DNA of 64,000 nucleotides, taken from the NCBI GenBank assembly GCA_025529335.1, contig JAMYHX010000108.1:37401-101400 (forward strand), in the 5' to 3' direction. Below the pieces are notes generated by a model. It ran no database searches, had not been told where the DNA came from, and saw only the letters and a program-made list of their open reading frames with translations. This document shows positions 22,506-34,407 of the stretch, in pieces. Each line of letters starts with the position of its first letter. The stretch's first letter is position 1. A program made the position numbers and the translations under genes. The DNA is from Rhizopus sp. PT2906. Lineage: Eukaryota; Mucoromycota; Mucoromycetes; Mucorales; Rhizopodaceae.

Positions 22506-23815
22506 GTTCGCCAGCGCAGATGATAGCTTCAAATCTGGAAAGAACTTTCCAGCTATTACTTCGGCTCAAGGTAAAGCGATCAAATATACAGAGTATATAC
22601 ACTTTGCTTAATTTTTAATCAGAAGTCAATGGAGCAACTTGGCTAGTTTACTGGATACAAGTAAACTTCTTCCAACAGTTACCTACTTCATAGGACATTG
22701 TTTCTTCATCAATAAAATAAACAACAGTTAGCATACACTTTTATTATTAAAGAGTTGAATAATCTTTTATTTGAGTTTTGAGTGTTCATACAGATTTATA
22801 ATGTTTTCATTCATTTCAACGCTTGCTTAATCAAAAGATGGTTGAGTCGTGATCAACACCATCAAACAAAAAAGCAAATGCCCAACTAGTCCCACAAAGA
22901 GTTCCAGCTTAGAAATTGGCTGGTATGACTCTCCCGTCCGACAGGGTTAGGTGTAGTGGTAGTAATAAATAGTGTATAGTTACGACAAAGAAATAAAAAA
23001 AAAATTACCTTGCACACTCCTTGAAAAGAGTTAAAGATTGTTTATTGTTTATTTTATATATTTTCAAAAAATGAAGCGCGTCTCAAAGAGCTTATATCGC
23101 ATCTTTTGTCCTCCTTTCGTCAACTTTAGTAGTTGTCTCTTGAAAAGTGTCTCATTTGAAGGTTTGCAATGATCTCTAATAAAATGAGTTCGTCCAATCA
23201 AACTTTGCAATTGTCCCAGATTTTTTTGTAACCGTCGTAGGTTAAAATCCTGTACAAATGTTTATTTTTTAATTTAAACAAACAAAGCAATAGACTTTAA
23301 ATTCAAAGCTTTATTCAATCTATGATTGATTTAATTTGTTGATATCATCCCTTTCTATATTATTTATTCATAAAGAATCGGTTACTATGGAAATAAGCTA
23401 CTTTTAACCCATTTACTTTTTCATTCTTTTTTTCTAATGAGCTCAGATTCAGTTTTTATGCATTGTTTTGTATCACAACTTTTTTGACTTTCTTTTTTGT
23501 TTGCTTGACTGTTTCAAATATTACAGCTATAAGCGATTCTTTAGTGAATAAAACAAGAGAAAAAGAGAGAGAGAGAGAGATAGAAACAAAGAAGGAAGAA
23601 GATGATGTATAATGATACAAGGTTTCTTTATTATCATATACTCCCCCAAGGAAACTTGCTACATGAATAACCTCCTTTTTCAAATAGTAAAAAGTTCCCC
23701 CTTAAATTTCCTTTTTCTCCTTGTTTTGTTTCGTTTTCTCATCTGTTTTTCTCTTTTTTTTCTTTCTCTTACTTATTTCTATATTGTGTGTGTATTTGTG
23801 TGCGTGTAAATAGTC
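22506..23815. other. Relic-bearing spacer
   Basis: Decayed tail of relic A (to about 22700), then AT-rich sequence. A stretch at 23083-23105 (ctcaaagagcttata) recurs at 26122-26145 inside the larger TIR element. The 3' end is the CT-rich promoter of the next gene. No intact gene is seen. Confidence 0.45.
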
Positions 23816-24886
23816 ATGTTCAGCGCTTCCCCTGCAAAAAGAGAACTAGAAGAGGGTTCAGATATCTTAGACCCAAGCCAATTTATGTCCTATTCACCCC
23901 TGATTGAAGATGGCTCTTATAAACGGCCACGTTACGAGCACCACACTTGGACCCTTGATCATTTATGCACGTCCCCATATAGTCCTTTAGCAACAGTTGA
24001 TTTACAAGTAAAGAGATACAGACAATAGTATACATCCGTACATGACTCTAACATGAACCTTACATCTATGTATAGTCTATATTTAATTTATCTAATTTTC
24101 AATTACTATCACAAGAGAAAAGAGAAGAACTCTGCCAATTATTACCTGTTGTGGACACCACTCAACATCCTCAGTCAAGCTCTTTAACCATTTCACCTTC
24201 CTTCTTCTCAAAGCAGACAAACCCAATCTTTTGGGATACCCTGACTGAATGGCAAGCTCTATTAAGTCAAGGAGAGATCATCATTGACCAGCCGGAAACT
24301 ACGTTACAGCTAAAGCCAAAGCATAAATCAAAGTTAAAAAAGCCAAAGATAACCCATCACAAAGTAAGTTGTTCGTGTGTGTACAATAAATAAAGTGACC
24401 TAATCACCCTTTAAAGGACGATCCTATTGATTCAACATTTGGAGATACGACGGATAAAGAAAAGGCCCATAACGTAGCGGGGTAAGTAGTAAAGAGATTG
24501 ATAGCCAACAATCAAACCAACCGTCTTTCTTTAGTGATTCAAAAAATATTACGCTTAAAGACATGTGTCGCAAAGGCTTAATACGCGAAGAAGACGTTAT
24601 TGTCTATAAACGCAATTTCAGTGCTTGTAAAATAGTTGTATGTAAATCGATGACAGTTGTCAAAGCGAGTGGTCTGTCTGGTATCTCTATTCAGTTAGAT
24701 GGTCAAATATTTGAAGACTTTGAAACACCGACTGCATTAGAAACCAAGATACTTGACCATCATGGTAAAGTGTCCAAAGATAAGCGTCCAAACGGTAATG
24801 CCTTCAAGAGCATCCGACTGATTCGAGCTGGAAAGGATTTGGGTAGGCTATTTGATATTCGTAAAGATAGCTTTGAAGAACCATAG
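23816..24886 (+). CDS. RAMA-like domain protein
   Basis: Four exons (23816-24007, 24118-24363, 24417-24481, 24535-24886) give 284 aa. The first 165 residues are polar and look disordered, with a basic patch KPKHKSKLKKPKIT. The last 115 residues form one compact domain: NITLKDMCRKGLIREEDVIV, then VVKASGLSGISIQLDGQIFE, FETPTALETKIL and NGNAFKSIRLI. The pattern (short helix 'dL...GLi..GDv', a basic strand, 'DG.i', 'F.tPtal', 'NGw..') resembles RAMA domains, which accompany adenine methylases and occur in human MPND; they are proposed readers of modified DNA. That match is by eye. The second intron-exon junction uses the AG at 24117 to keep frame. No neighbour suggests a pathway. Confidence 0.68.
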
Positions 24887-25990
24887 ACCTTAATTTCCCC
24901 CCTATTCTTTTTTTAAACTTCCCCCTAATAAAAAGAAATAATATGTTAATAGAGCCCCTTTTTTTTCATATATTTATTGTCATAAACTAGCCTTTTTTTA
25001 ATAGAAAAAGCTATATAAAAGCATAAAAGAGTGAGTATTGATATCGTTATGGCTTTGAGTATCAGTGCAGAAGTACTAGGACTAGACTCGCTTTGATAAA
25101 CAATTTATATTCATGCTGATCTTAGGAGTCTGGTTGTTACACTATATGTATATAATTAACTTATGATAGACCTGGTGTGCATATAGTTTCATAAGATGGG
25201 GCACTAGTTGTTGTAAGTGATTTCAAGAGCCAAACGGTTGCTACGACTGTAATGCAATTGTAGCACCCAGTTAGAGCTATCAATGCTGCAATAATAGAAA
25301 AATATATTGTGGGCTAACCTGCCTTGAGCACATAATTGTTATTTCATAAAAATAATGAATAGAGTTCTTTCTCAGCTGTTTGAACTGGTTTCTATATTGT
25401 TAATACACTCTGTTTCCAAGGTGGACTGTTGTGTAGCGTACAATAGTTTAAGTTGCCTTTTACTCTCACCATGGTTGGACAAAAGAGTGTGGCAGCTACT
25501 AAGCAACTAAAGAGTGCTTTGAGTGTGAAAACGATGACAACGTCAAAGTTCGTGATTATATTTCAGCTTGTCGTCAGCTGCTATCTATGTTGAATATCGA
25601 GAGTGTGTGTCGCTGACAATAGTTCATTTCTAGTATTTTGAAGTTAATGATCTTAACACAATCAATTGTTTGAAAATGATTTGTTCTTTGTATGCATATC
25701 CTTCATCTCTTTGTTTCTATATCTGTTGACCTCGCTGTATTGTTTTTATAATAATAACGTAGTATCATAAAAAAGGTGGGTTCATCAACGTCACCAGCAT
25801 GCCTTTTTCCTAACTAAACGGGTTGAGAACTCTCTGCATTTCTATTACTTTTTATTTATACATATTACTTTGTTATTTATTAGTTTCGTGTGGACTGGCG
25901 AATACATTTAACCGCCCATGATTGTTTAAGACATACCAAGGCTTTTTCCATGCGCTGGGCTGTTTGTTGATCTGTTGGTATGCCAGTAGC
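24887..25990. other. Intergenic, no gene seen
   Basis: AT-rich spacer of 1.1 kb. No frame above noise, no RNA gene and no repeat shared with the rest of the window was found. Confidence 0.45.
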
Positions 25991-27160
25991 ATCAGAAAAT
26001 ACACCAGAAGCTAGACTAATAATACATGCGCTACCTCTACCCAATACCTATGGTGTTGTCAACAGAACTCTTCGATGTATAGCATGAAGAAAGAGATAAA
26101 AAAGAAAAAATAAGGTGTGACTCAAAGAGCTTATACCACATCTGAATCAACTAGAATTTTCACAAACTCCTTTTCTCAAGGATGTACGTAATGGTGTGAC
26201 AACCAACTTTCAGCCTTTATGTATATGCTGTATTATAAATTTTGTGTATATGCAACAATGAATAGCACCATATGATGACTTATGATAACATGAAGCACTA
26301 TTTATTGTTTGGACAGCCTATTGAGAGATATATCCCAAACAAACTTGATCAATTAAAGACAAGCAGATATCATAACAAAACAAGGCATTAGTTGTAAGGG
26401 GATCCTTTATTGAACCTTTCAAAGCCGATCCTGGTGTTATACTATTCTTACACTTGAAGTAATTAGTAAATCTTGGTCATTATATTGAAGGATGCCTTCT
26501 ACAACAGCGCCAGAAAACAGCATTGACCCCAAGCAGTTTTTTGATATTGGTCAGTGTAAAGAGCGACGGCAAATCTTCCAGGGACTGAGGGAAGCGGAGG
26601 TGGGCAATTTCAATAAATGCATATATGCCTTTGGCAGTTAATTGGAAGAGGTAAACATTGATATTAAACCCTACATGTATACATAGGAGGCGTTAGATTT
26701 TCTGTTTTTCTTTCTTTTGTTAGCTTCTTTACATCAGTAGCATTTGTTGTGAAAATGGCTAAGCGGAAGGTGTCTAGAGACAAAAACTTGCTGTAACAAC
26801 CTTGGTGAATTTTTGCCTCGTCAAAACCGGCATTGCTCCGCTAATCACCACATCAAGTCGAGACTTTCCTTTTTCCATAGGGATAGCATTGGTCCAGCGA
26901 AGGCGAACAAGTCGGCCGGGGTCGCTGTTTATCTCCAGATACTACCTATGATGAATTCCAACATAGATTTTTTGAATGTATGACAATACGCTAAATATGA
27001 TTTTATAGAGTCACCATTTTGGTTTGTTTCAAGAAGATAAAAAAGAAATATTATTGTTTATTTATGTTGTCAGTTTGATCAACAAAGGTCACTTAGCTCA
27101 CGTGTAATTATGAAAAATTCGTATTTACATTTAGCCTATTTTCTTGTACACAGAGTGTTG
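25991..27160. mobile_element. Large TIR-element copy (copy 2), about 1.17 kb
   Basis: The left end (about 25991-26010, atacaccagaagctagacta) and right end (27141-27160, ttcttgtacacagagtgttg) resemble the two ends of the 4.5-kb MITE, and the sequence inside the right end also matches it. Ends have decayed to about 70-75 percent. Copy 2 is much longer than the others and includes coding-like pieces at 26494-26640 (forward) and 26774-26943 (reverse). It may be a longer family member or a MITE opened by another insertion. Confidence 0.5.
26774..26943 (-). pseudogene. Coding relic inside TIR copy 2
   Basis: A reverse-strand stretch of 56 codons free of stops reads YLEINSDPGRLVRLRWTNA then KGKSRLDVVISGAMPVLTRQ and ends at TAG (26774-26776). 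Its composition looks like protein-coding sequence and unlike the AT-rich surroundings (locally high GC). I do not recognise it. It could be a captured exon or a remnant of a transposase. Confidence 0.35.
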
Positions 27161-28716
27161 ATCTTTCAAGAAATGCAGTATTAATGAGACTTTTTGGCGC
27201 ACTGGGGGCAGATGAGAATCGGAGGCGTGGTAGGCCGTTGCTTTAGATCCATTACTTGTAGCTGTAGATCGTAGTGATTCAACTTGCTAGTCGGTCACAG
27301 AACTAATCAATCTCATACAACCCAATTTAGTTTTGACAAGTATATGATAGTGTGATGTAATTGAAAAAGTCAAGACGGCAATGTACTGTAAAACTGAAGC
27401 CTTCTATTAATTTGAATCATGGATCTTATAAATACCAGTGGCTTAGTTAGTTCTTATTATAGTGTAACCTAGAAGACAGAAATAACAGCACTGCATGTAG
27501 AGATCTCAGTATTGAGATGTTTGTAATAGATGGTTTATGCAAGAATATGCTATGAAATTTATTTCAAAAGCGTACATAGTCCGCAGTCGAGATCCAACTT
27601 TTATATTCAGTTTGTATTTTCTTATCGCGATCACTCTTGGGATTGAAATATCCGCTTTGAGCCTGGTTTCTGTCCAGGCAGTCCCAACGTTCAATACATT
27701 CTTTAATGATAATAAATAGCTAGCAAGGTCAAGTTACCATTAGGCGTCGTCGGGAGTCCTTGTTTTTCTTTTGACTTTTTTTTTTTTTTCTTACACTATT
27801 TGCTCTCATTGTTATATTTATTTTATGTTGAGGTAAATAAACATGGCTGTGCTTGAGCATTAATACGTCAGAGACATACTAATCTTATTCTTTGATTTTT
27901 GTTAATCGAATAAACGGTGGTAAATTCTTTTAGTCATCATCTCGCAACAACAGTAAAAGAGCTTGACCTTTGAACAACCAATGCATATTTTTTGTTAGCC
28001 CCCCCCCCCAATCTTTACTTTAAAAGTCCATGCTTTTTTTTATCATAAAATCTTCAAATTGGCAGTGGAACCACTGTATCATCAATTTTATTGTTGAGTT
28101 ATTTCATGGGAGCTTTTCATAGATCTATAGGATAAAGTAGATTACACCCTAACTCTGTGAGTTGAGCAGTCATCATAGCAAGTATAGCTCGTATTCAGTT
28201 CTTCTTTCATTTGCCTATAAATACTATTCATCTAACCAGGGTTTAAACCACTTGTATTGTTGCTAATTGACCATTATACTCAATATTAAATAACCAAGGA
28301 TAATAAACAGGTATACATTGAAAGAAGCTAAATATCATCTGATGAATGCCTTATTTTTAAATATGATTAAGTAGCTCTATTTATATTTCATTACCTTTTA
28401 TTCTGATTATCCATTAACTTGCATTACAGAGTTCATTAGCCTAGCCATCAAGTGTCTTACAGGTCACAAATTGCTGTCCTAAACAATACCTTTAGTGTAA
28501 AACCAACCGATGGTGGTTTCGCATTCTGAGTTTAAAGCTACAGAATATTGTCATTGTGGCAGAATTCAATCCCAGAAATCGAAACTCAGAAAAGAAGCGT
28601 TACTTTACACACATTTGTGCACGTTAGTTCGGCAAAAGAAAAAAAGTATAAAAGGATCAAATGCCCTTAATTCCGAATTGTTTTTTTTTTCTTTATTTTT
28701 TATAACAAGTAGAAAT
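27161..28716. other. Spacer, no gene called
   Basis: AT-rich with a poly-T run at 27777-27790 and a C9 run at 28000-28009. Short frames on both strands around 27506-27719 mirror each other and show no domain. The last 100 bp is the leader of the next gene. Confidence 0.4.
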
Positions 28717-29240
28717 ATGGCGTACCAAATCATCAATTGTAAGCCAAATAAACATCAATGATAAACAAGTACATTAACCATCAATAGCGCTTCAATCCGA
28801 TGTGAGTAGTTCCAGAAAGCGTAGAATGGACGACGATAGCGAGGTATTATTGAGTCAATTAAAAAAAAATATTTGTTTATTTACAAGACCAACAATAGGC
28901 TATTGTGCTTAACGAAAACAAACGCTACTTTGATTTGCATACACAATTTTCTCCTGTCGAAGTGCCAAAGCATACAACACTTCCTGCTATTACCTTTGCC
29001 TCTCCTGATTATATGCCTCCCCCGCGCTCCGAAGTCCCTCTTTGGTTACAGCCAGTGCCTAAAACAACTATCAATACTACCACTACCACGTATAACAGCA
29101 ACAATGCCTCTTCGCCTGCCACAGAAGATGAATCAGAGGATGATGGTCCACTGCTAACACCCTTATTCCTGCAGCAGCAAGAAAAGAACACCAATGAATA
29201 TTGGGGAGATAATATGGCAATTGATGAACAATGGCAATAA
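28717..29240 (+). CDS. Small acidic protein of unknown function
   Basis: Three exons (28717-28738, 28788-28843, 28899-29240) give 139 aa. The tiny first exon MAYQIIN joins SLQSDVSSSRKRRMDDDSEA (basic, NLS-like RKRR), then LNENKRYFDLHTQFSPVEVP, a proline-rich part with PDYMPPPRSEVPLWLQP, a threonine/asparagine run, and an acidic end. Both introns (49 and 55 bp) have GT-AG ends and restore the frame, and the frame is open throughout, which supports a real gene. Nothing resembles a catalytic domain; the short hydrophobic-proline motif could be a protein-binding segment. I do not recognise a family. An AATAAA lies about 70 bp after the stop. Confidence 0.6.
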
Positions 29241-30047
29241 GAAATCACCCACTCTTTATATAAATTGTATATAGGCTCTTATTCACATCTTCATTCCATA
29301 ATATGTTCAATAAATAAAAAAAGGTCTCTACATTCGGAGATTCAATACTAGTATAAAATCGCAGTCTTCTTTTGTTATTCTAGGCTGATTAAGTCAAAAA
29401 ATAAAAAACAAACGCATAAGCCATGACGATCGTCTCTTTGTCCTAGGTCATGCTACCTTGTACATTGTAGCTAACGTAAGGAATTTTCTAGAGCTCCCTC
29501 TTAGTTGTATATATTGTTGTTTGTTCATGCATAACAAAATAAATGAGGAGAAACAACATGCATCCTATTGTGCCACTCACTATCAGCGATCATTACATAC
29601 ATCTTTATTGTAAGCCGGAACAACTCTTTATATAATAAGGAATGCTCTATTCTCGTTAAGAATATCTCTTTTTTTTTAGCTTACTTATTATTGACATTAT
29701 ACAACAGCATGTCAGGATGAATGCACGTAACTTTATGCTAATCAAATCGTTTGTGGCCATAGGAAAGGCACGTCTCCTGCACATTACTAATAATTTAAGT
29801 ATAATTTCATTTAGTCTTTTTGGACAACTTGACAATTTTAAAGAGTACGTCATTTAATTCTTGTTATAGATATATTTTATGTATAAGACCAAATATACGC
29901 TTTTGAAAATATAGAAAAGGACTAGGGAGGCATTTAGATTGTTGCTTCCCAAAGAAAATGAAAATGAATAATAGTTTACTATGATCTTAGTACTTGGAAG
30001 ACTTTTTTTTTCTCACAACAAAGAGAGGATAAGCCTTGGGGTGAAGA
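29241..30047. other. Intergenic, no gene seen
   Basis: AT-rich spacer. A reverse frame at 29656-29853 has no domain or splice context. Confidence 0.45.
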
Positions 30048-30440
30048 TTAGAAAAAGGAGTCACATGATGCTGCATCGAATTTTTCCGGATCGAGCACCG
30101 GGATTGCATACAGTGCCTCCCGTTCCAGATGGCGCTTTTCGAAATTTAGAGTAATGATAAATGCCCACAAAAATTTAGTAGCCACAAAATGAATATGAAG
30201 TTTGCCCTTATTCTCATATGAAAACGGTAAGCTGATTCTCTCGTTAAAAACACGACCATAAGGCAGATAATCACAAATAGTCTGGAATCCTCTTCCGGGG
30301 TACCGCAGCTTCCTGTTATTACTAGACACAATTGGAGTCAGTTCTACACCACTCCTATGCAGTATTCTGCTAGGTATAGGCTGATTTCGACGAGATATCC
30401 AGCAAAACCAATCTTCGACGTAAGACTTTTGTCAGTATTT
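30048..30440 (-). pseudogene. Unrecognised coding relic
   Basis: Reading leftward from about 30440 to 30048, 127 codons are open without needing an ATG start: VEDWFCWISRRNQPIPSRIL, then RYPGRGFQTICDYLPYGRVF and FATKFLW-like hydrophobic segments, KRHLEREALYAIPVLDPEKF, ending at 30048. The composition is convincingly protein-like, with tryptophans and prolines. A TGA lies just upstream in frame and no start or splice acceptor is obvious, so this is probably an exon of a decayed gene. Two of the phrases recall uncharacterised Mucoromycota proteins, but I cannot name the family. Confidence 0.45.
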
Positions 30441-31179
30441 CTGTATGCCCGAAACAACAGGGTGTATGCTATTTATTTGTGATCACAAGGCTGATGTCTG
30501 GCCGATAACTGAATTCTCCCCACTTTACAGGTGTAATTTCCTCTTGACTCTTGCTCATTTTTTGCATTGTTTTGGATGATCGACTATCAATTTTTGGCAC
30601 ATTGAGTTCCATTATGCATGCAACTTGAGTCATTCATTGGAACGATCATTTTCGATGATCTTCTTTTACATCTTCCGCTGCCTGAAACATGGTCAAGAAA
30701 ACTTTACGAAAGCTACAGAGCTACTCTTCAATGCCTTTCTAAGGCTATATTTTGTTGTACTCGGGCCAAGTTCCTTTATTTTAGGGTAATACTAGAGGCA
30801 CTGAAAAAAGCTCTTTTGAAAGAAAAGTGAAGGCTGTTCAAGTGAAAAGTGCATTATACAGTTCGATTTATACCTGAATACTACAACCCAAAATGGAATA
30901 TAAAACGTGCTTTTAACAATAGCTTTGCTTATGCCCTATTGCCCTTACAGGTTATATATCACCAATCTTAGCTTATAGTAATACATTGAGGATATCTATG
31001 AACAGAATAAAAACTCGGCAAAAGAGTTTCTATACAGGTGTGGATACTCCACCGCCAATGTTTCTTCCAAATAGATCAAAGAGAAGTACCTCAGATGACT
31101 TTGGTCAAAGCAACCATATTAAGCGTAACCGTCATGAAGAAGCACCTCCGGATATAGACTAGTTCTTTTCTTTTTGTCT
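30441..31179. other. Relic-bearing spacer
   Basis: Contains a 55-codon forward frame at about 31000-31162 (MNRIKTRQKSFYTGVDTPPP then basic repeats, ending PPDID) that may be the decayed NLS-bearing first exon of the next gene. A forward frame at 30618-30830 is not supported otherwise. Confidence 0.4.
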
Positions 31180-32060
31180 ATGAGTACCAGATTAAAGGAG
31201 CTTATGAAGGCATCTTTAAATAAGAAGAAAAAAAAAGCGAATGAGACTGTTGACGAGTTTAAAAACTGTCTTCTGCAAGCCAAGAAACTTCAAACAGGTA
31301 AGCATAATTTCAGTTATTGCTGAACTTTCTGATATTGACACGCTTACAATTACGTATCATTACATCTGCTGTCGAGCTTGCAGGTTGTGATACGCGCCAA
31401 GTGAGAGCTTTTATTGAAAATCGCCCCGGTATGACAAATGTAGAGGAGTGGAAAGTTGTTGTCGATAAACATTTTGATGAAACGCTTGAATCGTTAACGA
31501 GCCGTCTTGATTCAATGACTGTATCATCGCCTTTCAGCACAACAACATATACTGTAGAAGAAAAGAAATTCTGCACTTTTACAGCACCATTTGATAAACT
31601 TATTAGAAAGGACATACCCTTAAACATCAAAGAAGTGATTCTGAAGAAAATTAGCTTTTCTATGTCTGGCTCAACTGATTTTATTGTCTGCTTCTCTACA
31701 TTAATCCAAATGTTTTTAATACAATTAAAGAACAGCCGCTTTGTTTTGGAGGACAATGACAACATTCTTCTTTGTCAAGTTTCAGGGCTCAGTCTGGCAA
31801 GCATCATTCCTCAATTAGCAATAGAGACTGAACTTGCTTGTACTATTGCACTGTTAGACGAGCACTTGATTGAATCCAATCGCATCGATGCCGACTTCAG
31901 TAAACTATTTACTGATCAACATTTTGAAATCCTTTTCAGTCAATTTTTTGGTGTTCCTGGTCCAATGAAGAATAATTTGGAAGCCCATCCTGTACAACAT
32001 GCTTTGATCCTCCGTATACACAGGATTTGCGGAAATAGCAATCGTGAGGAGAGACCGTGA
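31180..32060 (+). CDS. Fanzor N-terminal-domain-like protein
   Basis: Two exons (31180-31297, 31384-32060) give 264 aa with no internal stop. The first exon is basic (KKKKKANETVDEFKNCLLQA). The intron is 86 bp, ends CTTGCAG and restores GCDTRQVRAFIENRPGMTN. Residues about 113-155 (FDKLIRKDIPLNIKEVILKK, CFSTLIQMFL) align with the N-terminal lobe of Fanzor pseudogene 2 (LGQAIRKDLPAELRSTIMKK, IFSLVV-stop-LTM). No RuvC part follows: the stop lies 24 bp before a MITE, and a different family begins after it. It is therefore a truncated N-terminal piece that stayed open, either by chance or as a reused domain. It could also be a pseudogene. Confidence 0.5.
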
Positions 32061-32083
32061 CTTAACTGCCGTTACTAATAGGC

Positions 32084-32441
32084 CAACACTACATGCACCA
32101 GAAAATAGGCTAATGTTACGGATGCTCCCTTGGGGCGCTACCTATGTTGCCACTATACAACGTCACATTACCAATGCCTCTGCCTAATCTAAGGCTTGCC
32201 CAGTTCTCTTTCTCTGATATAAAATACGATATCATCCTAACTACACGTGTTCTTGCAACTTTGTTGATAGACTGATAATATAAAACTAGAATAAATAACA
32301 ACGTTTCTTTTTTATCTCTTTCTTCCTAAAAAGAAACAAAACAAGATCTTTTATAAGCTCATGTTTAGCTTGACGCTACACATTGAAAAGTTTTGTTGGA
32401 CTACATCATAAGTAATAGGCAGAGGTAGTGCCTGTAGTGTT
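32084..32441. mobile_element. TIR element (MITE), copy 3
   Basis: The left end (from 32084, caacactacatgcaccagaa) is identical to the inverted right end of copy 1. The right end at 32428-32441 (gtgcctgtagtgtt) is its diverged inverse. Subterminal blocks match the 55.6-kb copy: taatctaaggct against taacctaaggct inside the left end, and gtttagcttgacgct inside the right end. A 7-bp repeat actaata flanks it at 32073 and 32448, a possible target duplication a few bases outside the ends. Confidence 0.72.
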
Positions 32442-32544
32442 TCTCTCACTAATAAGACAGTGTTTTTGTTTCTAATCATGTCAGGAGTAAATGAAAATGA
32501 ACACAGGCCTTGTAAAGTCTACAATTTTATATAAATAAAGTAGT

Positions 32545-33560
32545 TTGAATGTTAATCTTTCGCTTGTAGTCATATACCGGTGTTTGGACGATTTCAAAAA
32601 GAATGACACTGTAATGCTTTCCGATCTCGTTGTAGCTGCTTTAGATGAGATAACAAAAACAAGAAAAGCTAAATCAACAAGAATACTAAAGACTGCATGG
32701 GCGAGATGGGTCACAGAAGTTGCAGACGAGATAAATATCACTTTGAACTTTACCCACAACAACCGGTACATCGTAGAAAACCGTCTTCAGCAGTTGAAAA
32801 ATGAAATTATTATAACAGCAGCACCGGCTTCTTTGGAAACTATGTCTTCTTCTCAAAGAACACCATCTTCAGCTAGATCTAGTAAGTCGTCACTTGGTAT
32901 ATCACTCTCCGAAGAGGACAAAGGAAGAGTACTCGCATCATATAATAGTCTTGACGTTTCAAATATGTGGAAACTCGACTCTTCTGGTAGATATTTGGAA
33001 AATATAATGAAAACGTTTTGCAAAGAATCTAATTACTTACAGTAAGTGTATATAATCCAAAAAAAGTTATATCTTGGTATTCAACGCAAATTATTAATAG
33101 CGACGCCTGTTCTATAATCATCAATCTTGAAGACGAGCATTGAAAAGACTGTCTAATAGACAAAGAATACGAAGACATTTACAAAGTATTTAAACGCCAA
33201 CGAACACAATTACCTGATGATATGAGATTATTTTTAGATGCTATTCCAGTGCCTGATAATATTGAAATACTATTCAATCATATTAATAATTGAAGAGCTG
33301 ATCCAGACACACGACGTGGGCTGTATTTTTTTAAAAACTACATTACTGTACACTCTCTATCTCTTTAGAACACAATATTTACCGTTAGCTGATCAAGGTG
33401 AACGAGATATTCTATGAAGGGTCTGGATAATAATTGATTGGGCATTCAAAGCAAGAATTCATAAAATTTAAAAATAGGGCTCGCAACCTGGCAGAGGCAC
33501 AAGGACTATTTATCAATGGGAACCTGCAACAGCTACTGTAAGCATATGCATTTGAGATTC
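32545..33560 (+). pseudogene. Expanded-family relic B
   Basis: Exon pieces at 32545-33041 (LMSDLVVAALDEI-like helices, a serine-rich linker, then VSNMWKLDSSGRYLENIMKT) and from about 33102 (DACSIIINLEDEH-stop-KDCL, RQRTQLPDDMRLFLDAIPVP, RADPDTRRGLYFFKNYI). A consensus GTAAGT intron joins them in frame. In-frame stops occur after EDEH (TGA) and after NHINN. I recall this WKL...GR.LE..M order as the N-terminal half of a large, uncharacterised Mucoromycota family. Relics A and C look like the C-terminal half of the same or a related family. No function is known to me. Confidence 0.5.
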
Positions 33561-34407
33561 ATCTTCTTTTATTATTAAAACACAATTTTTAGAGCCCTAG
33601 ATCGTGTTTTTTCTTTTCACAAAAAAAGCAACATTGCCAAGAAATGTTGACTTCTGAAAAAAGCGTCATTTAGGATGTTCAAAAGCGCAAGTCCATCCTA
33701 TTCTAGAGCATACACTTCCTACCCTCTATCCCGTTATAACCTTACTTTAGGAATATTCAATAAAGAATCTACTTTGTTAGCCAACAACCTATTTGACTTT
33801 TAACAAATATAAAGTTGAACACAGTAACAAAAGAATAATTAACAGGCTTTTATATTAAATGACTTACATATTTTTACACAACAAAGTTATGTCTTTCAAT
33901 AACTCCTTAAAAACATTTTTTTTGTTATGAAAAGGTTCAAAGTGCAAAACCAAAAGTAGCAAATATACTGATCAATGTCAATCAATAACAGACAAATAGT
34001 GATATGAAATACAAGACTTGTTTTTTACCCACGTTCTATTATGATAAAAAGAAAATCCCAGGATCAAGAGTGATGGGAAAATATGACAATAGGAATAATG
34101 AATCCCGTATGAAATGTTGATAGTCAAAGAAAGATCAAAAGAGTGTGTCGTTATATATATTTGGATGAGTATTTAACGTCCTAGATAAAGGCGATATGAC
34201 TAGAGATCTTTTATTTTTACAGACTTCATTTATAAAATGTATGCATGAGTCAAAGAATATTTACAACCTGACACGTAGCACTCTTTTGTAAAAAGACTTT
34301 ATTATTTTAAAACATGGTATCGAATACAGTTTCCTCTCTCTCGGAAGGATTTAGATATTTAACTAGTATTTATATAAAGATATGTATATATGTATATATA
34401 AGCAGAA
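33561..34407. other. Decayed sequence and spacer
   Basis: Possible last exon fragments of relic B to about 33800, then AT-rich 3' flank of the cyclin gene. Nothing else is seen. Confidence 0.4.

Noticed and set aside
27506..27719. Opposed frames on both strands as a Fanzor end
   Set aside because: One short TCGCGAT match to the Fanzor 1 zinc ribbon region, but no cysteine pattern and no extended similarity.
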